DNA of 46,572 bases from Deltaproteobacteria bacterium (GCA_027297485.1 JAPUHZ010000346.1:1-46572), one strand, 5' to 3'; counted from the stretch's first letter, positions 33,414-42,383 are shown. Notes: generated by a model from the letters alone, not told the origin. Program-made: numbers and translations.

Positions 33414-33564
33414 GGACAATTCTTTCTGATTGAATTGTCGGGTTAATGGCAGGGAGTCGTTTCACAGATATCTACAATTCCGGTGTTTGTAAAGTCATGT
33501 GATGCTTGCCCAGCTTAGTCATTGGCGGAGATGAAATAATAAGCACAGAAGAGACGAACGGACT

Positions 33565-33630
33565 TTAATGGGGGCTGACAGAGAGTCTCCCATCGCGGTA
33601 TCTGATCTGCTCCAAGAGGTAATTTTGGTG
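33565..33630 (-). pseudogene. Relic of an mfd 3' segment
   Basis: Read on the minus strand, 33630-33565 encodes NYLLEQIRYRDGRLSVSPH and a stop, which closely matches DYLVEQISYKDGRLSLLFH of the intact mfd at about 34305-34363. The two DNA stretches share about 80 percent identity over 46 bases. Stop codons lie just upstream in the same frame, so this is a dead fragment. It is separated from the mfd 3' end by the CBS gene, which suggests that this gene was inserted with, or by way of, a partial duplication of the mfd end. Confidence 0.65.
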
Positions 33631-33658
33631 TCACTAACGGCCGAACTCTAGACACCTG

Positions 33659-34057
33659 TCACGGCTGGAGTCCAGAGCGCTCACGGACTTTGCCCATCAC
33701 ATCGAGAAAGGCCCGGAGGATGTCGGTGGTTGTGATGATGCCGACCAAGCTGTCCGCCTCGAGCACGGGCAGACCCCCGATCTTGTGTTCCAGCAACAAT
33801 TGCGCAGCTTCCTCGATGGTGGTCACAGGGGTAACCGTCTCCGGATCTTTGGTCATCGCCGTTTTAACCTCGGTTATCCTCATCTTTCTCACGTACCGGC
33901 GTACATCCCGATCGGTAACAATCCCGACGAGCTTCCCGTCCGTAACCACAGGTAGCTGGCGAAATCCACCTGCTTGCATCTGCGCTTGGGCCGTGGCCAG
34001 GCTATCTTGAGGGGTCACCGTTACCGGTTTTCCGATCATGTGTTTTCCAACCGTCAT
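33659..34057 (-). CDS. Tandem CBS-domain protein
   Basis: The 132-residue protein is made of two CBS domains: TVTPQDSLATAQAQMQAGG with QLPVVTDGKLVGIVTDRDV, and TVTPVTTIEEAAQLLLEHK with GLPVLEADSLVGIITTTDIL. Such stand-alone Bateman modules bind adenine nucleotides (AMP, ATP, SAM) and act as energy sensors for partner proteins. No partner is fused or adjacent. It lies between mfd (34139-37645) and an mfd relic, so it may have been inserted there. The product is cytoplasmic. Confidence 0.92.
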   Translation of the reverse strand: MTVGKHMIGKPVTVTPQDSLATAQAQMQAGGFRQLPVVTDGKLVGIVTDRDVRRYVRKMRITEVKTAMTKDPETVTPVTTIEEAAQLLLEHKIGGLPVLEADSLVGIITTTDILRAFLDVMGKVRERSGLQP

Positions 34058-34138
34058 CTCGTTACCTCCGGGTCCTCATCTTGCCGCCGGTGCGGCCAGC
34101 ATTGTCTACTCCGTGGAACTGACAGATAGGACAACATA

Positions 34139-37100
34139 TTAATGGATGGCTTGCAAGAAATGAATGACCTCCGGGATCATCGCCTCCCAAGCCTGGTTCT
34201 GGGGGGCGAAAGAGAGTCGCCCATCGGGAGAGAGACGATACCGGCCTTTATCCTTCCCTATCAGCTCAAGCAACCGTTCCGCCTTAACCGGAGTTTGAGG
34301 ATGAAAGAGGAGAGAGAGTCTCCCATCCTTGTAGCTGATCTGCTCTACGAGATAATCTTTGAGGATGCGACGTAGGACCATGACCAGGAAGAGATTCTCC
34401 ACTTCCAAAGAAAAAGGACCGTAGCGATCTTTTATCTCCTCTTTGAGCCCCTCCAGTTCCTGGAGATCACCGAGGCTCGCCAGCCGCTTGTAGAAGAGGA
34501 GTCTCTGATTTGTGTCAGGAATGTAATCTTGAGGGAAATAGGCTGGAATCCCCAACCGTATCTCCGGCTCGACATCGGGTTTTATAGCCTCCCCCCTGAT
34601 CTTATGCACGGCCTTTTCCATCATCTGAGTATAGAGTTCAAAACCGACCGCAGTGATATGTCCTGATTGCTGTCGCCCCAAGAGGTTCCCTGCTCCACGG
34701 ATCTCCAAATCGTGCAGGGCGAGCTTGAAGCCACCTCCTAGCTCGTCGAGTTCCTGAAGAGCCCTCAGTCTTCTCTCTGCATCACGCGTCATGATCTTCT
34801 CGCCGGGGATCAGCAGGTAGGCATAGGCACGGTGATGGGAGCGGCCTACGCGGCCCCGAAGCTGATAGAGCTGGGCCAATCCCAATTTGTCGGCCCGGTT
34901 GATGATGATGGTATTGGCATTGGGAAAATCGAGTCCTGACTCGATGATGGTAGAGCAGACCAGCACTTGAGTCCGGTTTTCCGAAAAATCGAGCATGACC
35001 TTCTCCAGCTCCCGCGGCCGCATCTGACCATGGGCGACTGCGATCTTTGCCTCAGGAACGAAATCCGAGAGCTTCTGGGCCATCCGGGAGATAGTCTCAA
35101 CTCGATTGTGGAGAAAAAAGATCTGACCTCCGCGCTGGATCTCGCGCATCACTGCATCCCGGATAACCCTCTCTTCATACCTTGTCACGTAAGTGTGGAT
35201 TGCCAAGCGATCCAAAGGCGGAGTTTCGATAATGCTCATGTCACGGATTGCGACTAGTGACATATGAAGGGTGCGGGGGATCGGGGTAGCTGTCAAGCTG
35301 ATAGCATCTACCTGATGGCGCAGCTTTTTGAGTCTCTCTTTATGGACCACACCAAAGCGATGTTCCTCATCGATCACGACCAATCCCAGGTTTTTAAACT
35401 GAATATCATCTTGTAACAAACGGTGTGTCCCGAGAATGATGTCGACGGTCCCCTTACCCAAGTCCTGAAGCACTTGCCGAATCTCCTTGGAGGTGAGAAA
35501 GCGACTCAGCATCTCAATTCTAACTGGATAGCTACGAAAACGGTGGCGGAAGGTCTGTAGATGCTGTTGGGCCAGGATCGTTGTCGGGGTCAGGACCGCC
35601 ACTTGCTTGCCATCCATAACGGCAAGGAAAGCAGCCCGAAGTGCCACCTCAGTTTTTCCATAGCCCACATCGCCACAGATCAGGCGGTCCATCGGTTTTT
35701 TCTTCTGCATGTCCTTGAGGACATCCTCAATAGCCTTTTGCTGATCCGGTGTCTCTTCAAATTCAAAAGAGGCCTCAAACTCCTGATAGAATTGATCCGG
35801 GTGGGAAAAGGCATGTCCCTCATGAACCTCACGCGCAGCATAGACCTCTAATAGTTCCTGGGCCATGGCCATGATCGATTCTTGGGTCTTGGCCTTCAGC
35901 CTTTCCCATGAACCCCCACCGAGGCGGTCTAATGTCGGTTGAGCCCCATCTCCCCCTATATATTTCTGGACAAGGTTGATCCGATCTATGGGTAAATAGA
36001 GACGATCTCCTCCCTCGTACTCCAGATGGAGAAACTCTCCTTCAACTCCTGCCACCTTGAGAAATTTAAGGCCACGGTAGATGCCTACCCCATGGTCCAG
36101 ATGAACCACAGAGTCGTCCTGCTTGAGCTCACTTAAGCTGGTGATGAAATGGCTGGGGTAGCTCTTCTTCGTGCCGACTCGCTGACTCCTCTTGGTACCA
36201 AAGATTTCATCCGCGGTGATCAGGATCAAACGATCTTCGGGTAAGCGAAAGCCCTGGGTTAGGCCTCCTACTAAGATGCCGCGGGACAGCTCTTCACGCG
36301 AAAAGAGAAGCGGGAAGAGAGTATCCACGAAAGGGAGATGGACCTCATAATAGGCCAATAAATCCCTTAGCCGGGTTGCGTCTGCTGGGGTGGAGGCCAC
36401 AAGAATGATCCGCTCCCCTTCCCATGCATTAAGGCGCTCTACAAGAGGGGCAAGAGAGACCTCTTTACCCTGGTGCGAAGAGATCTCGTGGTGGAGATCC
36501 GTGTTGAGGTACGATTTCACAGTGAGGAAGGAGTCGGGCGATTTTTCTCCAGGCGGAATGACATCGAGGGACTCGCTGTGGACTTGGGGAAAAGAGGAAA
36601 GCCCTTCCCTCCATTTTTTCTCGCTCAGATAGAGTCCTTCAACCGGCGGCGCGAAACGACCCTCCTCTTTCACCCTAGCCCCTCTCTCCCAGGTCAGGCG
36701 CTCAAACCGCTCCACCTCCGCCTCCACCCGAGCGGCTTGATCCAGCCAGATCAGGGTCTCAGGCGGCAGATAAGAAAGCAGAGAAGAAAGCGCGGGGTAA
36801 AAATAGGGAAGGAGAAATTCCATCCCTGCGAAGGGAATTCCATCCCTGAGGGCCTCTAGAATAGTGTTTTTTTCCTTGCGGACCACCTCCAATTCTTCAG
36901 CCCTTCTCTCGATATCTTTAGTGATCTCCTTAATTTTATTACGCCCAAGAGAGAACTCTTTCATGGGCAAAAGCAGGAGTTCTTGATAAAGGGTCTGGGA
37001 ACGTTGAGTGGAAGGATGAAATTCCCGAATCGACTCTAGTCTGTCACCGTAAAATTCAAGGCGCATCGGCCGTAAATAGGCAGGAGGGAAGATATCAACT

Positions 37101-37645
37101 ATCCCCCCCCGGACGCTGAAATCACCCCGCTCCTCCACCATGGGAACGCTCTGAAACCCCCAGCTCACTAGGTGTTCCAGAAAGGCCTCACGGGAGAGAT
37201 CCTGACCCGTCACAAGATAGAGATAGGATTGCTTTAAGACCTCCTTGGGGATGACCTTCTGCATTAACGCGGCTGGCGTGGAGATCAGGATCGGGGCCCG
37301 CCCTTCCAGAAGATAATAGAGACCTTCTAGCCGGCCGGCTATATTGTCCGGATGAGGAGAAAGCTTCTCAAAAGGAAGAATCTCCCAAGAGGGGAAGAGA
37401 TGGAGTCGTTTCTGGAGGGGAGAGAGGTCCCTCTCTTCGCCCAAAAAGAAAGCGAGGTCCAAAAAAAAGTTCTCGGCCTCACGCGCTGTCGGCGTAATGA
37501 TGAGAAGGGGTTGACGGTTCCTCTCGGCGACAAGTGAGAGAAAATAGGCCCTGGCCCCACCCTTAAGACCGTGGACCCTCTTTTCTCTTTCCCCCTTTGT
37601 CTGGAGAAATGGTCCAAGCTTTTCTTGTAGGCTGGAGAGAATCAT
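34139..37645 (-). CDS. mfd: Transcription-repair coupling factor
   Basis: Mfd frees stalled RNA polymerase at DNA lesions and recruits UvrA. The 1168-residue protein (from ATG at 37645) has a UvrB-like N-terminal part (GGARAYFLSLVAERNRQPLLIITP), the CarD-like RNA polymerase-binding domain (DDSVVHLDHGVGIYRGLKFL), and a RecG-like helicase with Walker A GDVGYGKTEVALRAAF, TPTTILAQQH, DEEHRFGV, SLTATPIPRTL, FFLHNRV and QLRGRVGRSHHRAYAYL. The C-terminal TRCF domain follows. The start overlaps the DUF309 stop as TAATG. The frame open to 37729 runs into the upstream gene. uvrA lies 5 kb downstream on the same strand. Confidence 0.97.
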   Translation of the reverse strand: MILSSLQEKLGPFLQTKGEREKRVHGLKGGARAYFLSLVAERNRQPLLIITPTAREAENFFLDLAFFLGEERDLSPLQKRLHLFPSWEILPFEKLSPHPDNIAGRLEGLYYLLEGRAPILISTPAALMQKVIPKEVLKQSYLYLVTGQDLSREAFLEHLVSWGFQSVPMVEERGDFSVRGGIVDIFPPAYLRPMRLEFYGDRLESIREFHPSTQRSQTLYQELLLLPMKEFSLGRNKIKEITKDIERRAEELEVVRKEKNTILEALRDGIPFAGMEFLLPYFYPALSSLLSYLPPETLIWLDQAARVEAEVERFERLTWERGARVKEEGRFAPPVEGLYLSEKKWREGLSSFPQVHSESLDVIPPGEKSPDSFLTVKSYLNTDLHHEISSHQGKEVSLAPLVERLNAWEGERIILVASTPADATRLRDLLAYYEVHLPFVDTLFPLLFSREELSRGILVGGLTQGFRLPEDRLILITADEIFGTKRSQRVGTKKSYPSHFITSLSELKQDDSVVHLDHGVGIYRGLKFLKVAGVEGEFLHLEYEGGDRLYLPIDRINLVQKYIGGDGAQPTLDRLGGGSWERLKAKTQESIMAMAQELLEVYAAREVHEGHAFSHPDQFYQEFEASFEFEETPDQQKAIEDVLKDMQKKKPMDRLICGDVGYGKTEVALRAAFLAVMDGKQVAVLTPTTILAQQHLQTFRHRFRSYPVRIEMLSRFLTSKEIRQVLQDLGKGTVDIILGTHRLLQDDIQFKNLGLVVIDEEHRFGVVHKERLKKLRHQVDAISLTATPIPRTLHMSLVAIRDMSIIETPPLDRLAIHTYVTRYEERVIRDAVMREIQRGGQIFFLHNRVETISRMAQKLSDFVPEAKIAVAHGQMRPRELEKVMLDFSENRTQVLVCSTIIESGLDFPNANTIIINRADKLGLAQLYQLRGRVGRSHHRAYAYLLIPGEKIMTRDAERRLRALQELDELGGGFKLALHDLEIRGAGNLLGRQQSGHITAVGFELYTQMMEKAVHKIRGEAIKPDVEPEIRLGIPAYFPQDYIPDTNQRLLFYKRLASLGDLQELEGLKEEIKDRYGPFSLEVENLFLVMVLRRILKDYLVEQISYKDGRLSLLFHPQTPVKAERLLELIGKDKGRYRLSPDGRLSFAPQNQAWEAMIPEVIHFLQAIH

Positions 37646-38007
37646 TAGAAGAAAATGAAACGACGCAAGCGGATCTTGGGGATTCGTCCCTGTACTGCTT
37701 CGGTATCGGCCTCGATCTGTTTGGCCCACACTTCCATGGTTTGGATCAAGTCCTTCACTTTGATTCTCAGATAAGCCGGCTGGTAGTTCTCCAGCCGAAT
37801 GAGCGCCTGGTGAATCATGCGTACCGGCCCCTTGACCTCACCAAACTCGCGGAACAGTCTGCACGCCGCGGCTAGCTGGATCAGCCCCTCAAGAAAAGGC
37901 TTCTGCTCCTCATCGGCCCGGAGATACAATTCCTCCAGCGACTCATGAGACTCAAAAAAACGTCCTTTATTAAACAGACGTATACCCTCTCGCAATCGAG
38001 CATCCAT
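37645..38007 (-). CDS. DUF309 domain protein
   Basis: The 120-residue protein has the DUF309 signature, FNKGRFFESHESLEELYLRADEEQKPFLEGLIQLAAACRLF, with the HE pair (FFESHESLE) and a helical bundle. The family has no defined function. It ends with a TAATG overlap to mfd and so is probably translated together with it, which suggests a link to DNA repair or merely a shared promoter. No signal peptide or membrane segment is seen. Confidence 0.88.
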   Translation of the reverse strand: MDARLREGIRLFNKGRFFESHESLEELYLRADEEQKPFLEGLIQLAAACRLFREFGEVKGPVRMIHQALIRLENYQPAYLRIKVKDLIQTMEVWAKQIEADTEAVQGRIPKIRLRRFIFF

Positions 38008-38162
38008 AAGAGCAAAGCACAGTTAAATTACCAACTTCCTCTCAAGGGCTCAAGGCCGGGAAGGTTGGTTAGAGGGATGACTGAAATAATGAGAATAGGG
38101 TCTATTCAGCGGGACGCTTTTAAGGGGGTGGGTAAGCGGAAGCGGCAGCCCTGAAGCCTGCC

Positions 38163-38480
38163 TTAGAGGGAAAGGGCATCGTGTGCAGGCGTCGGTGCTT
38201 TGAGAGCCTTTGCAAGCCTTGAGATCGTACCTGCTGCTTGATTGAAGCTCTCAGATGCTTTTTTAACAGTCTCTCGTAACTTCTTAACCTCATGAAAGCA
38301 GAGGCGGGCAATTTTATCTTTCTTAGTAAAGCTCAGGATAATCGTAATTATTATTATACCCCGCGGCTTGCCGCGGGCACAAAGCCGATGGGGTTTCCAA
38401 AGGGGAGAAGCGGCAGCTCTCCCCTTTGGTCGACCGCGGGGTCCAAACCCCGTGGTCGATATAACTTGATTGCGCATCAT
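38163..38480 (-). CDS. Possible small gene with an in-frame palindromic insertion
   Basis: A minus-strand frame open from ATGATG at 38480 (with GAGGGAGA just upstream) gives about 105 residues. The C-terminal 55 residues (FTKKDKIARLCFHEVKKLR, then ETVKKASESFNQAAGTISRL, AKALKAPTPAHDALSL) look like a natural helical protein. The middle part (STTGFGPRGRPKGRAAASP and onward) is encoded by the palindromic repeat at 38357-38462 and is not protein-like. It may be an in-frame insertion of a small mobile palindrome into an old gene. The frame continues open to 38648, but that part is less convincing. No family is recognised. Confidence 0.4.
   Translation of the reverse strand: MMRNQVISTTGFGPRGRPKGRAAASPLWKPHRLCARGKPRGIIIITIILSFTKKDKIARLCFHEVKKLRETVKKASESFNQAAGTISRLAKALKAPTPAHDALSL
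38357..38462. repeat. Palindromic element of three tandem hairpins
   Basis: Hairpin 1 is CCCGCGGC/GCCGCGGG (38360-38377). Hairpin 2 is a 12-bp perfect stem CCAAAGGGGAGA/TCTCCCCTTTGG (38397-38429). Hairpin 3 is a 12-bp stem CGACCGCGGGGT/ACCCCGTGGTCG (38431-38458) with one G-T pair. The whole is about 106 bp and lies within an open frame. It resembles REP-like or palindromic dispersed repeats of environmental bacteria. The 8-bp CCGCGG core of hairpin 1 recurs within hairpin 3. A search of the whole genome would show whether it is dispersed. Confidence 0.7.
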
Positions 38481-38686
38481 AGGGTCTCCCTCAAGTTCTT
38501 CATTCTTTCGCCTAAGCATATTGGGAGAGCAATAAATGTGCCGATCTAAGGCGGAATATAGACGTTCAGCAAATACAGAAAGTCTCGCAACCAATGAGCA
38601 ACATCTTTTGTCATTCTCAGCAAAAAAAAACGGTAAGTTTGCCATCAAGTGCCTTCCAAAGGGTGGCTAAGCACAAACTCGCTCAT

Positions 38687-38907
38687 CTAATACAAACACA
38701 GTAAGTAAGTTTACATTTCCTCGGTGGAAGGAGCCTTCAGGCCGAGGGAAATGGGCCAGCGCCTTGAGGGCCGCCACCCCTACCCCTTCATGTGATTATT
38801 CCTACCGTTCGGGCCTGCACCAAGCCTCACGTTCGGTTCCCTCGTCCTTCAGTCTCCTTCCCCTCGCAATAGTCTCAATGTAACAAATTTAAATACGTTT
38901 GTATTAG
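38687..38907. repeat. Inverted-repeat-bounded 221-bp segment with a large hairpin
   Basis: CTAATACAAAC (38687-38697) and GTTTGTATTAG (38897-38907) are perfect 11-bp inverted repeats. Between them a large hairpin (38714-38753) has CATTTCC-TCGG pairing with CCGAGGGAAATG and an inner GAAGG/CCTTC. No long open frame lies inside. The layout is like a MITE or the edge of a structured RNA. No target-site duplication could be identified by eye. Confidence 0.45.
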
Positions 38908-39135
38908 GATAGGTATAAAGCAAAATCACGGCGAATTGACTAGGGCAAAAGAATAATGTTAAACGGGCCATAAGAATACTAGCACCAGAGGTGTCTCGTA
39001 TGGCTAGTGAAAGGTGTTTGAAGGCCGATTCCCTTGTAGCGCTGGGGCGTAGAGAGGCTGGCTTCGGGGTCCGGCTTTGTCGGTAAACCCAACTGCCTCT
39101 AAGTAGAGTTCATTAAGTAAGGTTAGGACACAAGA

Positions 39136-41541
39136 ATGTTTGATCCGATTCAATCCTCACCTGATACGCACTCAGTCCGCGGCTATTGCGCTCTCTGTAC
39201 TGCACATTGCGCCACTATAGCGACAGTTGAGAACGGTCGGGTGACCCGACTTGATCCTGATCATGACCATCCCAACGGTGGCGTGATATGTATCAAGGGC
39301 AAGGCGGCCCCTGAGCTGGTCTATCACCCCGACCGGCTCAACTATCCGCTGCGACGGACGCGACCTAAGGGTGACCCCGATCCTGGATGGGAGAGAGTCA
39401 GTTGGGATGAGGCTCTCGATGCAATCGCGTTGCGCCTGCTCACCATCCGTGAGCGCTATGGTTCCCGTGCAGTCGCCCTGGCCAAGGGGACGCCCAGCGG
39501 GACATCGGTAGAGGATGCCAGGCGTTGGCTGGACCGGTTTCTCAACGCATTCGGGAGCCCGAACTCGATCTCTACCACTCATGTCTGTAACTGGCACAGA
39601 GATACCGGATTCAGCTACACCTTTGGCTTCAATCTGCCTACTCCCGATCTAAAGCACAGCCGTTGCTTTCTTCTCTGGGGCCATAATCCTAGTTCCACGT
39701 CGTTGATCCTGGCCCACGACATCGTGGCCGCAAGATCGCAGGGCATGAAGATTGTAGCCGTAGATCCAAGGCGTGTGGGCATTGGGGGTCAGGCAGATAT
39801 CCTCCTTCAGGTGCGTCCTGGCACGGATGGCGCATTGGCCTTAGCGCTTATCCATTGCTTCATAGAGGAGGGCTGGTACGACGTAGGCTTTGTCCGACAG
39901 TGGACGAACGGACCGTTTCTCCTTCGGTGCGATACCGGAAGAGCTGTAACAGAGGCCGATCTCAGAGAAGGCGGGAGCTTGAATCGCTACCTGGTATGGG
40001 ATGAGGTGAGCAATCAACGGGTCATCTACGATCCTGTCTCTGGATGCTTTGAAAGGGACGGTGTCAGACCAGCGCTTTTCGGCAAAAAAGAGCTTCGAGG
40101 AAAACAGGGAAGGGCGATTCTCTGTGAACCGGCTTTTGAATCCCTGGCAGAGCTTTCTTCGCGCTACGCCCCTGAGCGTTCTGAGGGGATCACCTGGGTC
40201 TCTGCGGAAAGGGTCTGGAAGGCAGCCCAGTTTTTAGCCCATAGTCGGCCTGTGAGCATGTACATGTGGAACGGCGTCGGACAGCATACTAATTCGACAC
40301 AGACAAGTCGTGCCATCGCCTCGCTCTACGCCCTGCTCGGAGACATCGATCAGCCGGGGGGTAACGCCGTTTTTCCGGATGTTTCGGTGAATGCCGTTGA
40401 CGGGAAGGAATTTTTGTCCAAGGAGATGGTGGCAGAGAGGATCGGACGAGCGGAAAAACCGCTTGGGCCACCAGCTAAACCTGGGACCTGCGCCGCCTAC
40501 GATATCTTCACCGCCATCCTAGAGGGCCGTCCTTACCCTGTCAGGGGGCTGCTGAACTTTGGCTCCAATACGGTTATGTCTACCGGAGATTCCCGCAGGG
40601 CCCGGGAGGCGTTTTGCACCTTAGAGTTCGCTGTTGCAACTGAACTCTTTATGACACCGACCGCAGAGCTGTGCGACTATGTGCTGCCGGCTACGAGCTT
40701 TCTTGAAATGGCCAATCTGGTCGTAGGCTTCAGGTATCGCCCTAAAGGAAAAACGCACCTGCAATACCGGCCAGTCGTGATCTCTCCGCTTGCGGAGCGA
40801 CGCTCTGATACCTGGATCATCTTCGAGTTAGCCAAACGACTTGGCCTTGGCGATCGCTTCTGGAAGGGAAACGTTGAGGCCGGATATGCGTATGAGCTAT
40901 CCCCCAGCGGGGTCACGCTGGAGCAACTAAAAACCTCGCCGGGCGGAATCACTGTGCCCGTTACCCCACGCTATCGAAAACACGCAGAGATAAATCAGAA
41001 GGGCGAGCCGCGGGGCTTCGCCACATCGTCGCGCAAAGTCGAGTTTTACTCGCACACTTTTGCCGCCCACGGTTTCCCGCCACTCCCTGATTATGAAGAA
41101 CCGGCCATAAGTCCAGTGAGCCGGCCGGATCTCGCGGCCGAATATCCTCTGGTTCTGACCAACGCAAAATTTACGACCTTCATTCATAGCCAGCAGCGGG
41201 CGCTGCCACGCCTGCGCAAGGCATCCCCTGAGCCGACGGCCGAGATCCATCCCGAGACGGCATCGAACTATGGTATCAAAAACAAAGAGTGGATCATTGT
41301 GGAAAGCCCGAGGGGCTCCATAAGGGTGCGTGCAAGAGTGACAGAGGGCATTCTCCCGGGGGTCGTCTGTTGTCAACACGGCTGGTGGCAGCCATGCAGC
41401 GAGCTTGACTTGCCTGGCTACAACCCGTACACGCCGGAGGGCGCTAACCCCAGCAGCCTCATCGGCTCGGACCTAGCCGATCCCATCAGCGGCTCCCTGC
41501 CTCACCGCTCCTATCTCTGCCGAGTCCGACCAGCGGGGTAA
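39136..41541 (+). CDS. Molybdopterin-dependent oxidoreductase (bis-MGD family)
   Basis: The 801-residue protein binds one 4Fe-4S cluster (YCALCTAHC and VICIKG) and the bis-molybdopterin guanine dinucleotide cofactor. The Mo ligand position is a Cys in STTHVCNWHRD. Other landmarks are KIVAVDPRRVGIGGQADILLQVRPGTDGALALA, AVFPDVSVNAVDG, DYVLPATSFLEM, EYPLVLTNAKF and the C-terminal NYGIKNKEWIIVESPRG. It has no twin-arginine signal peptide and no FeS/membrane partner nearby, so it is probably cytoplasmic and stand-alone. It resembles formate dehydrogenase, assimilatory nitrate reductase and acetylene hydratase types. The reaction cannot be assigned. Confidence 0.9.
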   Translation: MFDPIQSSPDTHSVRGYCALCTAHCATIATVENGRVTRLDPDHDHPNGGVICIKGKAAPELVYHPDRLNYPLRRTRPKGDPDPGWERVSWDEALDAIALRLLTIRERYGSRAVALAKGTPSGTSVEDARRWLDRFLNAFGSPNSISTTHVCNWHRDTGFSYTFGFNLPTPDLKHSRCFLLWGHNPSSTSLILAHDIVAARSQGMKIVAVDPRRVGIGGQADILLQVRPGTDGALALALIHCFIEEGWYDVGFVRQWTNGPFLLRCDTGRAVTEADLREGGSLNRYLVWDEVSNQRVIYDPVSGCFERDGVRPALFGKKELRGKQGRAILCEPAFESLAELSSRYAPERSEGITWVSAERVWKAAQFLAHSRPVSMYMWNGVGQHTNSTQTSRAIASLYALLGDIDQPGGNAVFPDVSVNAVDGKEFLSKEMVAERIGRAEKPLGPPAKPGTCAAYDIFTAILEGRPYPVRGLLNFGSNTVMSTGDSRRAREAFCTLEFAVATELFMTPTAELCDYVLPATSFLEMANLVVGFRYRPKGKTHLQYRPVVISPLAERRSDTWIIFELAKRLGLGDRFWKGNVEAGYAYELSPSGVTLEQLKTSPGGITVPVTPRYRKHAEINQKGEPRGFATSSRKVEFYSHTFAAHGFPPLPDYEEPAISPVSRPDLAAEYPLVLTNAKFTTFIHSQQRALPRLRKASPEPTAEIHPETASNYGIKNKEWIIVESPRGSIRVRARVTEGILPGVVCCQHGWWQPCSELDLPGYNPYTPEGANPSSLIGSDLADPISGSLPHRSYLCRVRPAG

Positions 41542-41548
41542 TTAAAAA

Positions 41549-41594
41549 TCCCGCTCTCTTGACCGGAGCCTCTTGATCTGCCTCCTGAGCGGGA
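41549..41594 (+). terminator. Long-loop hairpin after the Mo enzyme gene
   Basis: TCCCGCTC (41549-41556) and GAGCGGGA (41587-41594) form a perfect 8-bp stem with a 30-base loop, 7 bases after the stop of the Mo-enzyme gene. No T-tract follows the stem, so intrinsic termination is uncertain. It may instead protect the 3' end of the transcript. Confidence 0.35.
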
Positions 41595-41681
41595 ACCCTG
41601 AAGCGACAAAAAGAGAGCCCACCCCAATAATTTTTTCAGGGCCATGGCGGTCTAAGAGGTGGCCTACAATAGAAGGAGACG

Positions 41682-42383
41682 ATGACGTCCAAACCTTCAA
41701 TAGAAAAAGCGCAGGAGAAAGATTCACAGCCGATACTTGCCGCTGTATGTCTAGCCAGCGGTGCCGCTCTTGTCATCTCGATTTTCACGGGCGCCTCGCT
41801 TGCTCTGACTCTGGCTTTACTGGCAGCGGTTGCCGGGGTTTCAGTTGCGCTTAAGTGGTCGGGCACGGAGGCTCATGCCCGACCGCTGATTAAAGCACAG
41901 ATGATCACCGGAATCGCAGCCGGGATCGTGGGAACGGCAGCATACGATCTATCAAGGTTGCTATTGGTCCAGTTAGGGGGACTCGCTTTTTCTCCCTTTG
42001 AGACCTTCGCTTTATTCGGGCACCTCATCATTGGCACAAGCGCACCTAAAACGGCAGCCTTGGCGGTCGGCTCTGTGTACCACTTTCTAAATGGGATTGC
42101 GTTTGCTGTCTCTTATTGCTTTTTGCTCGGAGGTCGAGATTGGAAATTCGGCATCGTTTGGGCCTTGGGGCTTGAAGTCGTCATGGTTACTCTCTATCCT
42201 GGTTGGCTAGAGCTTGATGCGGTAATGAAGGAATTTCTTTCGGTTTCCGTTTTGGGGCATCTGGCGTATGGCACGACGCTTGGATTGTTCAGCCAACGCC
42301 GGCTCGGCGCTAAGAGACTCTCTTTTCAGTCTTCTGCTACCGGCAGAGGCAACCTACCATCATCGACAAAACGTGAGAAGTGA
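41682..42383 (+). CDS. Polytopic membrane protein, first of a three-gene cassette
   Basis: The 233-residue protein has about six hydrophobic segments, among them AAVCLASGAALVISIFTGAS, LALTLALLAAVAGVSVALKW, MITGIAAGIVGTAAYDLSRL and YHFLNGIAFAVSYCFLLGG. The short charged ends and Gly-rich helices suggest a small integral protein. I recognise no family. SD AGAAGGAGA precedes the ATG at 41682. Its stop overlaps the next gene's start (TGATG at 42381-42385), so they are translated together. It lies 140 bases downstream of the Mo enzyme, separated by the hairpin. Confidence 0.82.
   Translation: MTSKPSIEKAQEKDSQPILAAVCLASGAALVISIFTGASLALTLALLAAVAGVSVALKWSGTEAHARPLIKAQMITGIAAGIVGTAAYDLSRLLLVQLGGLAFSPFETFALFGHLIIGTSAPKTAALAVGSVYHFLNGIAFAVSYCFLLGGRDWKFGIVWALGLEVVMVTLYPGWLELDAVMKEFLSVSVLGHLAYGTTLGLFSQRRLGAKRLSFQSSATGRGNLPSSTKREK

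Larger units (their letters stand above)
38008..39135. other. 1.1-kb gene-poor, repeat-rich gap
   Basis: No confident gene is present. The stretch holds a possible small gene disrupted by a palindromic element (38163-38480), three strong hairpins at 38359-38458, an 11-bp inverted repeat bounding 38687-38907 and a large hairpin at 38714-38753. Its second half has no long open frame on either strand. It lies between the mfd/DUF309 unit and the Mo-enzyme gene. Confidence 0.6.

Noticed and set aside
37646..37729. An N-terminal extension of mfd
   Set aside because: It lies inside the DUF309 gene, and a TAATG overlap gives a normal coupled start at 37645.
38357..38462. The palindromic cluster as a CRISPR array
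   Set aside because: The stems differ from each other and there are no equal-length spacers or repeats.
38800..38860. A group II intron fragment (CACGTTCGGTTCCCTCG resembles intron domain sequence)
   Set aside because: No domain V, no reverse transcriptase and no intron ends are present; the resemblance is limited to a short stretch.
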